Under the pieces are notes generated by a model. The model did no database searches and was not told where the DNA came from. It saw only the letters and a list, made by a program, of their open reading frames with translations. The position numbers and the translations under genes are program-made. Of a stretch of 53,003 bases of DNA, positions 1 to 8,824 are shown in pieces. The first letter of the stretch is position 1, and the number at the start of each line of letters is the position of its first letter. The stretch comes from an uncultured Clostridia bacterium (lineage in GTDB: Bacteria > Bacillota > Clostridia > Christensenellales > Pumilibacteraceae), in NCBI GenBank assembly GCA_944363615.1, contig CALVUQ010000010.1:1-53003 (forward strand), given 5' to 3'.

Positions 1-540
1 TATTTCCAGCCGTACGTCGTAACCGGAAGATCGGATCTCGCGGGAAATAAGGCGAAGTTTATCCAAAGCCGCGGGAATAAATTTTTGCCCGCCGAACCCC
101 GGGTAAACGCTCATGACCAGCACCATATCGGCATACGGAAGATAGTCGAACACACGCTCAGCCGCAGTGTCGGGGCTTATTACCAGTCCGCTTTTTATTC
201 CGAAGCTTCGTATTGTTTCAAGGCAATACCTGATCGCGTCGGTTGCCTCGTAATGGACCGTGATGTAATCTGCGCCCGCTTTATAAAATGTTTCGAGATA
301 TCTTTCGGGGCGCGTAATCATAAGATGAACGTCCAGCGGAAGCGATGTATGTTTGCGTATGTCCGCAACCATTTTGGGCCCGAAACTGATGTTGGGCACA
401 AACACGCCGTCCATTACGTCGCAATGAATCATGTCCGCACCCGCCGCGGTAATCCGCTCGGTTTCCCTGCCCATGTCGCAAAAGTCCGCCGTAAGCACCG
501 AGGGCGCAATCATTGTCTTTTTAATTTCTTTTTTATTCAT
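1..540 (-). CDS. rpe: Ribulose-phosphate 3-epimerase, C-terminus cut by the window edge
   Basis: Interconverts ribulose 5-phosphate and xylulose 5-phosphate in the cytosolic pentose phosphate pathway. The minus-strand frame is open from the ATG at 540-538 to the window edge and encodes 180 residues of a family that is usually about 215-225 long, so about 40 residues lie outside. Family signatures are visible: an N-terminal APSVLTADF, then HCDVMDGVFVPNISFGP, DVHLMI and a late SVYPGFGGQKFIP, which supply the metal ligands (the two His and Asp positions of the TIM barrel) and the phosphate-binding region. The start ATG overlaps the TGA stop of rsgA as ATGA, implying translational coupling. It is the last gene seen of the long housekeeping operon. 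The order rsgA-rpe is standard in Firmicutes. Confidence 0.95.
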   Translation of the reverse strand, partial: MNKKEIKKTMIAPSVLTADFCDMGRETERITAAGADMIHCDVMDGVFVPNISFGPKMVADIRKHTSLPLDVHLMITRPERYLETFYKAGADYITVHYEATDAIRYCLETIRSFGIKSGLVISPDTAAERVFDYLPYADMVLVMSVYPGFGGQKFIPAALDKLRLISREIRSSGYDVRLEI

Positions 541-1415
541 CTCGTTCTCCTTTGCGTTTTAAAGGCGGTTTTACATTCTTCGAAAATTCTGACGTATCTG
601 TCGTAGCGCTTTTTGCTTATTTTTCCCTCGCTTACGGCGCGTTTAACTGCGCAGTCGGGTTCTGAAACATGGGTACACGGATGAAATTTACATCCGTCGG
701 CAAGCGAAACGTACTCTTCGTAATAAGCGCCAAGATTTTCGGCGTCTTCATTAATTAGGTCCAGCATGGAAAACCCCGGAGTGTCTATGAACATGTACCC
801 GTCGTCCGACCTCAGGATAGCGGCTGAAGTCGTAGTGTTTTTCCCGCGCGAAATTTTATCGCTAAGGTGCCCGACTTCCCTGATTTCGCCGCCCAGAATA
901 TTGTTTGAGATCGTCGATTTTCCCACGGCGGACTGCCCCGCAAAACAGACAACCTTTCCCTTGATGACGGACAACAGCTGCGAAATATCGCCGTTTTTTG
1001 CACTCACTGAAACTATCGCAGAAACGTCGGGTCCGTACTGAAAACAAAGTTCTTCGTATTCGGCGGGGGAAATATCCTTTTTATTAAGGCATATCGCACA
1101 ATCCACACCCGCCTTTTTACAGTTGATAATCAGCTTGTCCACCAAAAACCAATCGATTTGCGGCAAGGGCGCAACCACTATAACAATCAGGTCGACATTG
1201 GCGACGCTGGGACGGAAAAGCGAATTTCGCCTTTTAAGAACCTCGGTTATGACGTGTTCTCCGCCGGCGTCCTCCAGCCGCACGAAATCGCCCACCATAA
1301 GTTCCCCTTCGCGCTTCAGTTTTCCGCGCGCACGCGCAGACAGTACTTCGCCCGAAGCCTCCACCTCGAACTCGTTGGACTTGTGTCTGATAATCCTGTA
1401 AACTTTGCCGTCCAT
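537..1415 (-). CDS. rsgA: Ribosome small-subunit-dependent GTPase A (RsgA/YloQ)
   Basis: A 292-residue circularly permuted GTPase that acts late in 30S ribosomal subunit maturation. The order of motifs is diagnostic: an N-terminal OB-fold (about residues 1-65), then G4 (LNKKD, about residue 110), then the P-loop GQSAVGKST (about 160), the TTT switch region and G3 DTPG. The C-terminal zinc knuckle is present as GCKFHPCTHVSEPDCAV, giving the Cys/His ligands. Length is normal for the family. It starts 2 bases after the rlmN stop codon and its own stop overlaps the rpe start. In many Firmicutes the phosphatase/kinase pair stp-prkC lies just upstream of rsgA, but here rlmN is directly adjacent. 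Confidence 0.96.
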   Translation of the reverse strand: MDGKVYRIIRHKSNEFEVEASGEVLSARARGKLKREGELMVGDFVRLEDAGGEHVITEVLKRRNSLFRPSVANVDLIVIVVAPLPQIDWFLVDKLIINCKKAGVDCAICLNKKDISPAEYEELCFQYGPDVSAIVSVSAKNGDISQLLSVIKGKVVCFAGQSAVGKSTISNNILGGEIREVGHLSDKISRGKNTTTSAAILRSDDGYMFIDTPGFSMLDLINEDAENLGAYYEEYVSLADGCKFHPCTHVSEPDCAVKRAVSEGKISKKRYDRYVRIFEECKTAFKTQRRTR

Positions 1416-1417
1416 GC

Positions 1418-2461
1418 CTATTTACCCTGCCCGATGTAACTACGCCTGAGTTGCCCGCACGCTCCGCCCACGTCCGCGCCCTTCGACTTGCGTATGCTTG
1501 CGCTTAAGCCGAACTCATGAAGTTTTTTCAAAAATCTTTCCGCCTCCGCACCGCTGCAGCCTTGAAGGTTTTTTTCTTCGACGGGGTTAAGCGGAATAAG
1601 ATTTACGTGGCAGGGAAAACCTTTCAACAGTTCCGACAGTCTTTTGGCGTCGAAATGATTGATGTTTACGCCTTTTATCATGGTGTATTCGAAAATCACT
1701 CTCCTGCCCGTTTTGCTGAAATAATATTTTGCGGCGTCCACTATTTCTTTTATCGTATATCTGTTGGCGATAGGCATGATACTGCGGCGAAAATCGTCGT
1801 TGCTTGCATGAAGCGAAAATGTCAGCGTTACGGTAAACCCGTCGTCGGCAAGCCTTCTGACGTTTTCCACCAGTCCGCAAGTGGATAGAGAAATGTTTCT
1901 TTCGCTGACGTTAAGCCCCTCAGGCGAAGACACAAGACGCAAAAACTCGGTAACCTCGTCGTAATTATCCAAAGGCTCTCCGCTGCCCATAAGTACGATG
2001 TTGGTCACGGCCCGCTTTTCGGCGGTGCCGCCCTGCAGTCTGTTTACGCAAAGCACCTGCGAAAGAATTTCTCCTGCGGTAAGATTACGCACCAGTCCGC
2101 CTATTCCCGAAGCGCAAAACGCGCACCCCATTCTGCACCCCACCTGAGTAGATACGCAAAGCGTGTTGCCGTAACTTTGAGTCATGAAAGCGCCTTCTAT
2201 TACGTTTCCGTCGTTAAGCTTATAAAGATATTTTACCGTCCCGTCAGTGGAAACAAGATATTTTTCCACGTCAAGCGCGCGGTCAAAGTATTTTTCTTTA
2301 AGTTTATCCCTTAGCGACAGCGGCAAATCGCTCATTTCATCGTAAGAATTGAATCGGGTGACGTTTTTATAAAGCTGACCCGCCCGATAAGACGGCTGCG
2401 AAAACTCCTCTTTTAAGATTTTTTCAATCTTTAGCTTAGAAAAATCGGCAAGACAGTTCAT
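1418..2461 (-). CDS. rlmN: Dual-specificity 23S rRNA/tRNA adenine-C2 methyltransferase RlmN
   Basis: A radical-SAM enzyme of 347 residues that makes 2-methyladenosine at A2503 of 23S rRNA and A37 of some tRNAs. The CxxxCxxC cluster motif is seen as CRMGCAFC near residue 110. It is followed by the GSGEPLDNYD SAM-binding region and RNISLSTCG, and the essential resolving cysteine lies near the C-terminus in GGACGQL. I start it at the ATG at 2461-2459 (MNCLADFSK), which overlaps the rsmB stop as ATGA and gives a family-typical length. A longer frame exists up to 2503, but it would add 14 residues inside rsmB that do not look like RlmN. It is coupled to rsmB upstream and lies 2 bases from rsgA downstream. 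Confidence 0.95.
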   Translation of the reverse strand: MNCLADFSKLKIEKILKEEFSQPSYRAGQLYKNVTRFNSYDEMSDLPLSLRDKLKEKYFDRALDVEKYLVSTDGTVKYLYKLNDGNVIEGAFMTQSYGNTLCVSTQVGCRMGCAFCASGIGGLVRNLTAGEILSQVLCVNRLQGGTAEKRAVTNIVLMGSGEPLDNYDEVTEFLRLVSSPEGLNVSERNISLSTCGLVENVRRLADDGFTVTLTFSLHASNDDFRRSIMPIANRYTIKEIVDAAKYYFSKTGRRVIFEYTMIKGVNINHFDAKRLSELLKGFPCHVNLIPLNPVEEKNLQGCSGAEAERFLKKLHEFGLSASIRKSKGADVGGACGQLRRSYIGQGK

Positions 2462-3729
2462 TGTTGATTTCTCCTTAGTTTTGCCACAAAAAATCCGTCG
2501 CAACTGTCGGTTTGCGGAAAAAGCCTTACAAAGCCGTCTTCATCCGCTTCAACGCCCTCCGCCGACGCGCGCACAAGCGAAAAATCGGGATGTACGGACA
2601 AAAAACGCCTTACGATGTCCTCGTTTTCTTCTCTTAACACCGTGCATGTCGAATAATTTACGAATCCGCCTTTTTTGACGTACTTTGCAGCTTGCTCCAG
2701 TACTGCCGACTGAATGGCGTTAAGCGCAGGTATATCTTTTTCGCTGCGGTTGAAAGTCACGTCGGGTTTGGAAAACATTACGCCCAGTCCGCTGCAAGGA
2801 ACGTCGCATATCACGCAATCGAATTTTTCCGAAAACTCGGGACGATATACGGTTGCGTCGTTCTCGACGGCGGTAAGATTTACGCCCATTCGTCGCGCGT
2901 AAGAGCGAATAAGTTCCACGCGGTGAGGATAAATGTCGCATGCGGTAACGGAGGCTTTAAGAAGCTGAGCGATGTAAACCGCCTTGCCGCCCGGAGCCGC
3001 GCAAAGGTCAAGAACCTTTACCCCTTCGCCAAGTCCCGCCGCATAATATTTTACCGCCAGGCCGCTGGCCAACGACTGAACGGTATAAAGCGACGAATCT
3101 GTTTTTTTAAGATCCGAATATTCGACGAAAAAGCCGCAAGGAGTTTCCTTGAAAAAAGACAGCTTAGCCTTAAAATCTTCCTTGCTGATTTTGTCAGTAT
3201 TAACCCTTACGTGAGTCTTGTCCGTGGGAGTTGCGCCGAGATAAGCGCGGGTAAAATCCAATCCGTACTGCGAAACGAGTTTTTTCGTTATCCACAAGGG
3301 ACAGGAAAAATTTATCGAAGTTTCGAACACTTTGTCTTTGTCGGATATGGGGATTTTAACGTCCTTCGATTTTCTTAAAACGGCGTTGACGAAACCTGAA
3401 AGCTCCTTTTTCCCCAGCTTTTTTATAAGTTCGGTCTGAGTGTTTGTTACGGCGTAATCGGGCTCATCCATGTAGCGCAGCATGTAAATGCCCGTTTTAA
3501 TCACAACGGCTACTTTGGGCTTGGGCTTTTTGGGCGCCAGCATGCCCAGAATATAATCAAGTTGTACGTTTTTAGAAAGCACGCCGTAAAACAGCCGCGA
3601 AACGTAAGCTTTGTCCCGCTCGTCATGCAAAGAGTTCAGCGCTTTGTTAAGCTCTATCGAAGAATAAGCGCCGCCGTAAACTTTCAAAAGAAGTTCGGTC
3701 ACAATTAAATTTCTTTCAGCGGTACGCAT
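2458..3729 (-). CDS. rsmB: 16S rRNA (cytosine-967-C5)-methyltransferase RsmB
   Basis: A 423-residue two-domain protein. About residues 1-140 form a NusB-like RNA-binding domain, and the rest is a Rossmann-fold m5C methyltransferase. The SAM loop is LCAAPGGKA (about residue 240). The two cysteines of this family are in DVPCSGLG (motif IV, about 320) and NYSTCTV (motif VI, about 370, the nucleophile in RsmB). The ATG at 3729 follows the fmt stop by 3 bases with an AAGG-type SD inside fmt. It sits in the def-fmt-rsmB-rlmN block that groups initiation-tRNA and rRNA modification genes in Firmicutes. Length and motif order are normal, and nothing is missing. Confidence 0.95.
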   Translation of the reverse strand: MRTAERNLIVTELLLKVYGGAYSSIELNKALNSLHDERDKAYVSRLFYGVLSKNVQLDYILGMLAPKKPKPKVAVVIKTGIYMLRYMDEPDYAVTNTQTELIKKLGKKELSGFVNAVLRKSKDVKIPISDKDKVFETSINFSCPLWITKKLVSQYGLDFTRAYLGATPTDKTHVRVNTDKISKEDFKAKLSFFKETPCGFFVEYSDLKKTDSSLYTVQSLASGLAVKYYAAGLGEGVKVLDLCAAPGGKAVYIAQLLKASVTACDIYPHRVELIRSYARRMGVNLTAVENDATVYRPEFSEKFDCVICDVPCSGLGVMFSKPDVTFNRSEKDIPALNAIQSAVLEQAAKYVKKGGFVNYSTCTVLREENEDIVRRFLSVHPDFSLVRASAEGVEADEDGFVRLFPQTDSCDGFFVAKLRRNQQ

Positions 3730-3732
3730 GGC

Positions 3733-4653
3733 TCAACCTTTTGCACTAGTAAGAAATTCGCCTGCGGCAATCTTGGTTCCGTTTAAAAAATCCGACGTTT
3801 TCATGCGTTTCTTGCCGCTTGCCTGAAGCTCGGTTATTTCCAAAGCTCCCGCTCCGCAAGCCACGACGAAGTCGTTTTTCGCGGCGACCAGAATTTCGCC
3901 CGGCTTACCGTTATCCTCCCGTAAATCGGCGCGATAAATTTTCAGCGGAGCACCGCTGAGAAGGCAAACGCCGTAACCCATGCCCCTTATGACGTTTCTA
4001 ACGCTTTCACAAGAAGCGGAAAAATCAAGGTATGCCTCCTCTTTTTTAAGCATGGGGGCGTAAGTAGCGCGGCCGGCGTCCTGCGGCACGGGTTTTATCG
4101 AGCCGCTGACGTAACCTTCGATTGTTTTTATCAGCAGATTTGCGCCGATTACGCTGAGCTTTTCATACAAATCACCGACGTAATCGTCGTTTTCAATCGT
4201 AACTTTTTGCTGAGAAAGAATATCGCCGCTGTCCATTCCGACGTCGGTTTTCATGATTGTAATTCCCGTTTCGCGCTCCCCGTTCATGATTGCGCGCTGA
4301 ATGGGAGCGCTGCCGCGATACAGGGGCAAAAGCGAGCCGTGTACGTTTAAAACGCCCAACCGCGGAATATTCAGAATTTCTTCGGAAAGGATCTGACCGT
4401 AAGCGCACGTTACCATAATATCCGGGCGTAAAGAGCGCAACGCATCCGCGCCCTCCGTCCTTATCTTCTCGAATTTAAAAACCGGAATCCCCTTGCTTTC
4501 CGCAACAGAAGCAACCGCGCCTTTTATTACTCTTCCCTTACGGTCCTTTTCGCGGTCGGGCTGTGTTACAACGCCGACCACTTCGTAATTCTCCGTAAGC
4601 GCATTCAGCGACGGGACGGCGAACTCGGGCGTACCCAAAAAAACAATTCTCAT
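3733..4653 (-). CDS. fmt: Methionyl-tRNA formyltransferase
   Basis: Formylates Met-tRNA(fMet) with 10-formyl-tetrahydrofolate, so that translation starts with formylmethionine. The 306-residue length is typical. The N-terminal Rossmann-like domain begins IVFLGTPEFAVPSL. The catalytic region is NVHGSLLPLYRGSAPIQRA (about residues 110-128), with the Asn-His pair, followed by TDVGMDSGDIL (about 145-155) containing the catalytic Asp. The C-terminal OB-like domain (about 205-306) binds the tRNA. The ATG overlaps the TGA of def as ATGA, so formylation and deformylation genes are translationally coupled. No irregularities are seen. Confidence 0.96.
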   Translation of the reverse strand: MRIVFLGTPEFAVPSLNALTENYEVVGVVTQPDREKDRKGRVIKGAVASVAESKGIPVFKFEKIRTEGADALRSLRPDIMVTCAYGQILSEEILNIPRLGVLNVHGSLLPLYRGSAPIQRAIMNGERETGITIMKTDVGMDSGDILSQQKVTIENDDYVGDLYEKLSVIGANLLIKTIEGYVSGSIKPVPQDAGRATYAPMLKKEEAYLDFSASCESVRNVIRGMGYGVCLLSGAPLKIYRADLREDNGKPGEILVAAKNDFVVACGAGALEITELQASGKKRMKTSDFLNGTKIAAGEFLTSAKG

Positions 4654-5111
4654 TCTTCGTCGTCTTCCTCGTTTGTCGCCTTATCTATATATAATATGCC
4701 GTCAAGATGATCCATCTCGTGGCAGAAAGCCACCGCAGTAAAGCCCTCCACGTTATATTTCTTCCTGACGCCGTGACGGTCGAAAGCCTCCACCGTGATT
4801 TTTTTGGGACGAACGACAGTACCTCTTTTCCCGGGTACGCTAAGACAACCTTCGACCCCTTTCTGCTCTCCGCTCGACTTTATAATGCGGGGATTTACCA
4901 GCTCATACACCTTGTCGCCGTCGGTGCTTACCACGCATACGCGGCGTAAGATTCCCACTTGCGGCGCCGCAAGTCCCACGCCGTTCGCCTGAAACATGGT
5001 TTCCGTCATGTCGTCTATAAGAATTCCCAGTTTTTCGTCGAAAACGGTAACCTCGCGGCTGTGCTCGCGAAGCAACGGATTGCCTATTTTAATGATGTTG
5101 CGTGTTGCCAT
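4650..5111 (-). CDS. def: Peptide deformylase
   Basis: Removes the N-formyl group from nascent proteins. It is 153 residues from the ATG at 5111-5109. This start is chosen because a GGAG SD lies 6 bases upstream; a longer frame to 5153 runs into the end of priA and has no SD. All three active-site motifs are present: GVGLAAPQVG (about residue 45), EGCLSVPG (about 90, metal-ligand Cys) and CHEMDHLDG (about 132, the HExxH metal-ligand pair with the catalytic Glu). The short acidic tail (NEEDDEE) is unremarkable. It is the third gene of the priA-def-fmt-rsmB order common in Firmicutes. Confidence 0.96.
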   Translation of the reverse strand: MATRNIIKIGNPLLREHSREVTVFDEKLGILIDDMTETMFQANGVGLAAPQVGILRRVCVVSTDGDKVYELVNPRIIKSSGEQKGVEGCLSVPGKRGTVVRPKKITVEAFDRHGVRKKYNVEGFTAVAFCHEMDHLDGILYIDKATNEEDDEE

Positions 5112-5121
5112 TGTATCTCCT

Positions 5122-7323
5122 TCAGCTAAGGTTATTGGGGTTGATTTCCACAAAAACGCTTACTTTGCTTACCGTGTGTTTGTCAACTATATTATACACA
5201 TTTCCGATTATTTTGTCAAAGCAGGAAACTATGCGCATCAATATCTGAACGCGGTATTTGTTCTGAATCCGCTTCACGGGCGACTTCATTGCCGCAAAGT
5301 AGGCAAAACTGCCGCGGTTGTCGCGCGACAATACGGTTATGTCGTCGAAAATCCCCTTAAGCGTACGCGAACAAAGCTCCTCGCTTTCGCCCGAAACAAG
5401 CACGCGCACTATTTTGGAAAAAGGCGGATATTTGGTGACTTCTCTTAAGTTGCATTCCTTTTCGTAAAAGCCCTTGTAATCGTTTTTTGCCGCAAAACGG
5501 TAAACGTAATGATTGGGCGAATATGTCTGAAGCACTACTTTACCCGGTTTAGTGTCCCTGCCCGCTCTTCCGGCAACCTGCGTGATAAGCTGGAATGTGC
5601 GCTCGCACGCGCGATAATCCGCAAAATGCAGACTCATGTCCGCGTCCACGATGCCCACAAGCGTAACGTTAGGGAAATCGTGTCCTTTGGCTATCATCTG
5701 AGTCCCCACCAAAATACTTGCCTTGCCCGAAGCAAACTCCCCTAAAATAGCCGCATGCGAATTTTTGTTTTGCGTGGTGTCGTTGTCCATGCGCAATATT
5801 TTTTTGTCGGGAAACAGTTTGTAAAGCTGCTCCACAATCGCCTGAGTCCCCACAAAACCGCGTTTTATGCTGGAAGAATGGCATTGAGGACATTCGTCAA
5901 GCACGGCATATCTGTTGCCGCAATAGTGACATTTAAGTACGTTTTCCTCTTTATGATACACAAGGGAAACGTCGCACTGCTCGCATTTGGCGACGTAACC
6001 GCAACTCCGGCACATCATGTATGAAGAATAGCCGCGGCGGTTTATGAATATTATAGCCTGTTCCCCGCGCGCCATGCATTCAGTAAGTTCGCTGACAAGC
6101 AACCTTGAAAACACTCCGTTGTTGCCGTCGTACACTTCCTTGCACATATTGACGATTTCCATTTCGGGAAGTTGTTTTTTGTTTACTCTTTCAGGTAACT
6201 CCAGCAATTTATAATCGCCTTTTTGCGCGTGATAATAAGACTCTATACTGGGCGTAGCGCTTCCGAGAAGCAATTTACAACGGTTAAACTGAGCGCGGAA
6301 AGCGGCCACCTCGTGCGTTATGTAACGGGGATTGGATTCCGAAACGTAACTGGAATCGTGCTCCTCGTCGATTATGATAAGACCGATGTTTGAAAGCGGC
6401 GCGAAAATAGCGCTGCGCGCGCCCACCGCGACTTTTGCCCTGCCGTCAAGCAATCTGCGCCACTCGTCGAAACGCTCGCCGACCGACAAGCCGCTGTGCA
6501 GAAGCGCCACGTTGTCGCCGAAGCGGGAGCGGAAAGAGCGCAATACCTGGGGAGTCAAGGAAATTTCGGGCACCAGCATGACAGCCGTCTTTCCTCTTTG
6601 CAAAACGAAGGAAATACAACGCATATAGACTTCGGTTTTGCCGCTGCCGGTAACGCCGTGCAAAAGAAACGTTCCGTCCCCGTCGGAGCATACAGCATTT
6701 ACCACTTTGCTTTGAGCGGGCGTAAGCGTAACCTCCTTTGCTTTGTCGCCGTTTATCCCGGAATACGGAATACGAAGTTCTTCCTCTTCCTCAAGCACGA
6801 CGACACCGCGCGCGACAAGATTCCTTAGCGCCGCGGCTGAAAAGTTTTTGTTAAGCTCGGTAACAGAATCGCGGCCGCACTCCAAAAGATGATAGTATAA
6901 ATCCAGTTGTGCTTTGGCCGACGGCCGAATGAAAAGCATTTCGTCCTTGTCGCGATACTCTTCCGCTATAGAGGCGTATTTGACGGTAAGTTCCTTTACT
7001 CTTCCGCCGCGCATTTGTGCGGGTATAAACAGCCTTAACACGTCCGCTTTCCTGAGGTGATACGCTTTTGTCATGAAATTCATAAGCGCAAGCATTTCCT
7101 CCGTTATGACGGGATACGCGTCCAGTTTTTTGATTATGGGCTTAAGCGAAGAAAACTCGCTTTTTTCCTTGATGCCGATGACGTATCCCTCCACGGTCTG
7201 CCTGCCGAAAGGGACAAGTACGCGAAAACCCGCCCGAACGTCATCGGGCGAGCCGTCTAAAGTGTAATCGAAAATCCTGTCGACTTCCGAATTGCTTATG
7301 TCGACTATTACTTCCGCTACCAT
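5122..7323 (-). CDS. priA: Primosomal protein N' (replication restart helicase PriA)
   Basis: A 733-residue superfamily-2 helicase that reloads the replisome at stalled forks. The N-terminal fork-binding domain covers about residues 1-105. Walker A is GVTGSGKTEVY (about 225) and the DEAH-type box is IIDEEHD (about 315). The zinc-binding insertion (about 435-480) shows paired CxxC motifs, with CRSC, CEQC, CHYC and CPQC all visible. Helicase motifs V and VI appear as GTQMIAKGHDFPNVTLVG and QVAGRAGR. The ATG at 7323 lies 3 bases after the coaBC stop with no good SD, so it is probably translated by reinitiation after coaBC. It ends 10 bases before the def start. Confidence 0.96.
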   Translation of the reverse strand: MVAEVIVDISNSEVDRIFDYTLDGSPDDVRAGFRVLVPFGRQTVEGYVIGIKEKSEFSSLKPIIKKLDAYPVITEEMLALMNFMTKAYHLRKADVLRLFIPAQMRGGRVKELTVKYASIAEEYRDKDEMLFIRPSAKAQLDLYYHLLECGRDSVTELNKNFSAAALRNLVARGVVVLEEEEELRIPYSGINGDKAKEVTLTPAQSKVVNAVCSDGDGTFLLHGVTGSGKTEVYMRCISFVLQRGKTAVMLVPEISLTPQVLRSFRSRFGDNVALLHSGLSVGERFDEWRRLLDGRAKVAVGARSAIFAPLSNIGLIIIDEEHDSSYVSESNPRYITHEVAAFRAQFNRCKLLLGSATPSIESYYHAQKGDYKLLELPERVNKKQLPEMEIVNMCKEVYDGNNGVFSRLLVSELTECMARGEQAIIFINRRGYSSYMMCRSCGYVAKCEQCDVSLVYHKEENVLKCHYCGNRYAVLDECPQCHSSSIKRGFVGTQAIVEQLYKLFPDKKILRMDNDTTQNKNSHAAILGEFASGKASILVGTQMIAKGHDFPNVTLVGIVDADMSLHFADYRACERTFQLITQVAGRAGRDTKPGKVVLQTYSPNHYVYRFAAKNDYKGFYEKECNLREVTKYPPFSKIVRVLVSGESEELCSRTLKGIFDDITVLSRDNRGSFAYFAAMKSPVKRIQNKYRVQILMRIVSCFDKIIGNVYNIVDKHTVSKVSVFVEINPNNLS

Positions 7324-7326
7324 ATA

Positions 7327-8508
7327 TTATAATTTCAATATCCTGTCAAGCAACATATCCGCAATAACGCTTTTTTCCGTTTTGAGAATATGTTCTTCGT
7401 TATCTTTCGTGATAAAAGTAACTATATTAGTGTCGGAATTGAATCCCGCACCCGCTTGCGTCACGTCGTTAAGGACGGCAATGTCCGCGTTTTTCGCAAT
7501 CAGTTTTTCGCGTGCGTTTTTCTCGCAATCGTTGGTTTCGGCGCTGAAAATAACCAGTTTTCTGTCGCCTTTGATTTTCCCCACCGCGGCCGCAATGTCG
7601 GGATTTTTCTTAAGAGTAAGCGTAATGCTTTCCCCTTTGATTTTTTTATCGGAATAATTTTCCACCGAGTAATCCGATGGCGCGGCGGCTTTTACGATTA
7701 CGTCCGCGCTATTTACGTTAGCCATGACAGCGTCGTACATTTCCGCGGTAGTGGTCACGTCGACGCGCTCAACGCCGTCGGGTACGGGCACGGAAATATT
7801 GCCCGCAACCAGTATTACCCTTGCGCCGCGGTCAAGCGCTTTCTGCGCAATCGCAATCCCCATTTTACCGCTTGAACGGTTGGATATAAAGCGGACGGGA
7901 TCAATGGGTTCGCTTGTTCCGCCGGCAGTGACAAGCACGGTTTTACCCGAGTAATCGGGCTTCGGAATCAGTATCTTAGAGATAAAATCCACAATCTCAT
8001 CAGGCTCCGCCATGCGTCCTTTGCCTACGTCGCCGCAAGCAAGATATCCGCTTCCGCTTTCGACGGTAAGGACGCCGCGCTCCTTCAGAATACGCTCGTT
8101 TTCCTTATACGCCGCGGAAGTAATCATGTTAGTGTTCATGGCGGGGGCAAGCACCACGGGACATTTCATTGCCATGGCCGTGGTGGACAAAAAGTCGTCG
8201 GCAATACCGTGTGCAAGTTTACCCGCAAAATCGGCCGTACAAGGCGCAACCAAAAACAGGTCCGCTTTTTTTGCAAGCGAAACGTGCTCCACTTCCCATT
8301 CGAAGTCCCTGTCGAACGTATCGACGATAACCCTGTTGCCCGAAAGCGTTTCATAGGTCAGGGGACGGACGAATTGCGTGGCGTTTTCGGTCATCACGAC
8401 GTGCACTTCGGCACCGGATTTTTTAAGCGCGCTTACGACGTAACATACTTTATAAGCGGCAATACCCGCGGTTATTCCCACGACGATTTTTTTGCCCTTG
8501 AGATTCAA
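7327..8508 (-). CDS. coaBC: Bifunctional phosphopantothenoylcysteine decarboxylase / phosphopantothenate-cysteine ligase
   Basis: Carries out two consecutive steps of coenzyme A synthesis. The 393-residue protein has the N-terminal flavin-dependent CoaC decarboxylase domain (about 1-180), with GITAGIAAYK, the catalytic His in VEHVSLAK and the substrate-clamp motif PAMNTNM. The C-terminal CoaB ligase domain (about 185-393) has NRSSGKMG and the KAAAPSDY lid region. The start is TTG at 8508, supported by an AGGAG SD 9 bases upstream. It lies 6 bases after rpoZ and 3 bases before priA, the usual Firmicutes order rpoZ-coaBC-priA. Confidence 0.95.
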   Translation of the reverse strand: MNLKGKKIVVGITAGIAAYKVCYVVSALKKSGAEVHVVMTENATQFVRPLTYETLSGNRVIVDTFDRDFEWEVEHVSLAKKADLFLVAPCTADFAGKLAHGIADDFLSTTAMAMKCPVVLAPAMNTNMITSAAYKENERILKERGVLTVESGSGYLACGDVGKGRMAEPDEIVDFISKILIPKPDYSGKTVLVTAGGTSEPIDPVRFISNRSSGKMGIAIAQKALDRGARVILVAGNISVPVPDGVERVDVTTTAEMYDAVMANVNSADVIVKAAAPSDYSVENYSDKKIKGESITLTLKKNPDIAAAVGKIKGDRKLVIFSAETNDCEKNAREKLIAKNADIAVLNDVTQAGAGFNSDTNIVTFITKDNEEHILKTEKSVIADMLLDRILKL

Positions 8509-8514
8509 TACCGT

Positions 8515-8712
8515 TTACTCCTCGCTGCGGACTTCCACTCTGCCGTCGTACAGTTCCTTGGCGGCGTAGGTAACGGGATTTATCTTGGTCGCCTCAAGCA
8601 TATCGGCTTTTTTGTCGAGAAGATATCTCGCGCGTTTTGCCGTAACGCAAACAAGTGCGTACTTGCAACCGATTTTTTCGATAAGTTTGTCGATAGGCGG
8701 ATCGATCATCAT
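8515..8712 (-). CDS. rpoZ: RNA polymerase omega subunit
   Basis: A small 65-residue protein that wraps the C-terminus of beta-prime and helps RNA polymerase assembly. The N-terminal pattern (DPPIDKLIEKIGCKYALVCVTAKRAR) and the later NPVTYAAKEL match the omega core. Firmicute omega proteins are about this size, so it is not truncated. Two tandem ATGs (8712 and 8709) are possible; AAGGAG lies 12 bases before the first one. The position between gmk and coaBC is the standard one and supports the assignment as much as the sequence does. Confidence 0.92.
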   Translation of the reverse strand: MMIDPPIDKLIEKIGCKYALVCVTAKRARYLLDKKADMLEATKINPVTYAAKELYDGRVEVRSEE

Positions 8713-8750
8713 AATAAATATATTCTCCTTAAAAAAATGAATTCTCTTTT

Positions 8751-8769
8751 AAAAACGGCAACTGCCGTT
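8751..8769 (-). terminator. Weak hairpin with short U-run between gmk and rpoZ
   Basis: On the minus strand the bases AACGGC and GCCGTT can form a 6-bp stem with a 4-base loop, followed by five T residues. It lies in the 112-base gap between gmk and rpoZ and could cause partial termination or RNA processing inside the operon. It is too short to call a strong terminator. Confidence 0.4.
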
Positions 8770-8824
8770 ACCGTCGGCGAGCTGATTGCCGCTTCAGAAA
8801 TTTTTACTTCCTGTCCTTGTCGGC

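Noticed and set aside
2692..3378. A 228-codon plus-strand frame opposite rsmB
   Set aside because: It is the antisense frame of RsmB, with low-complexity Arg/Phe/Tyr-rich translation and no start signals.
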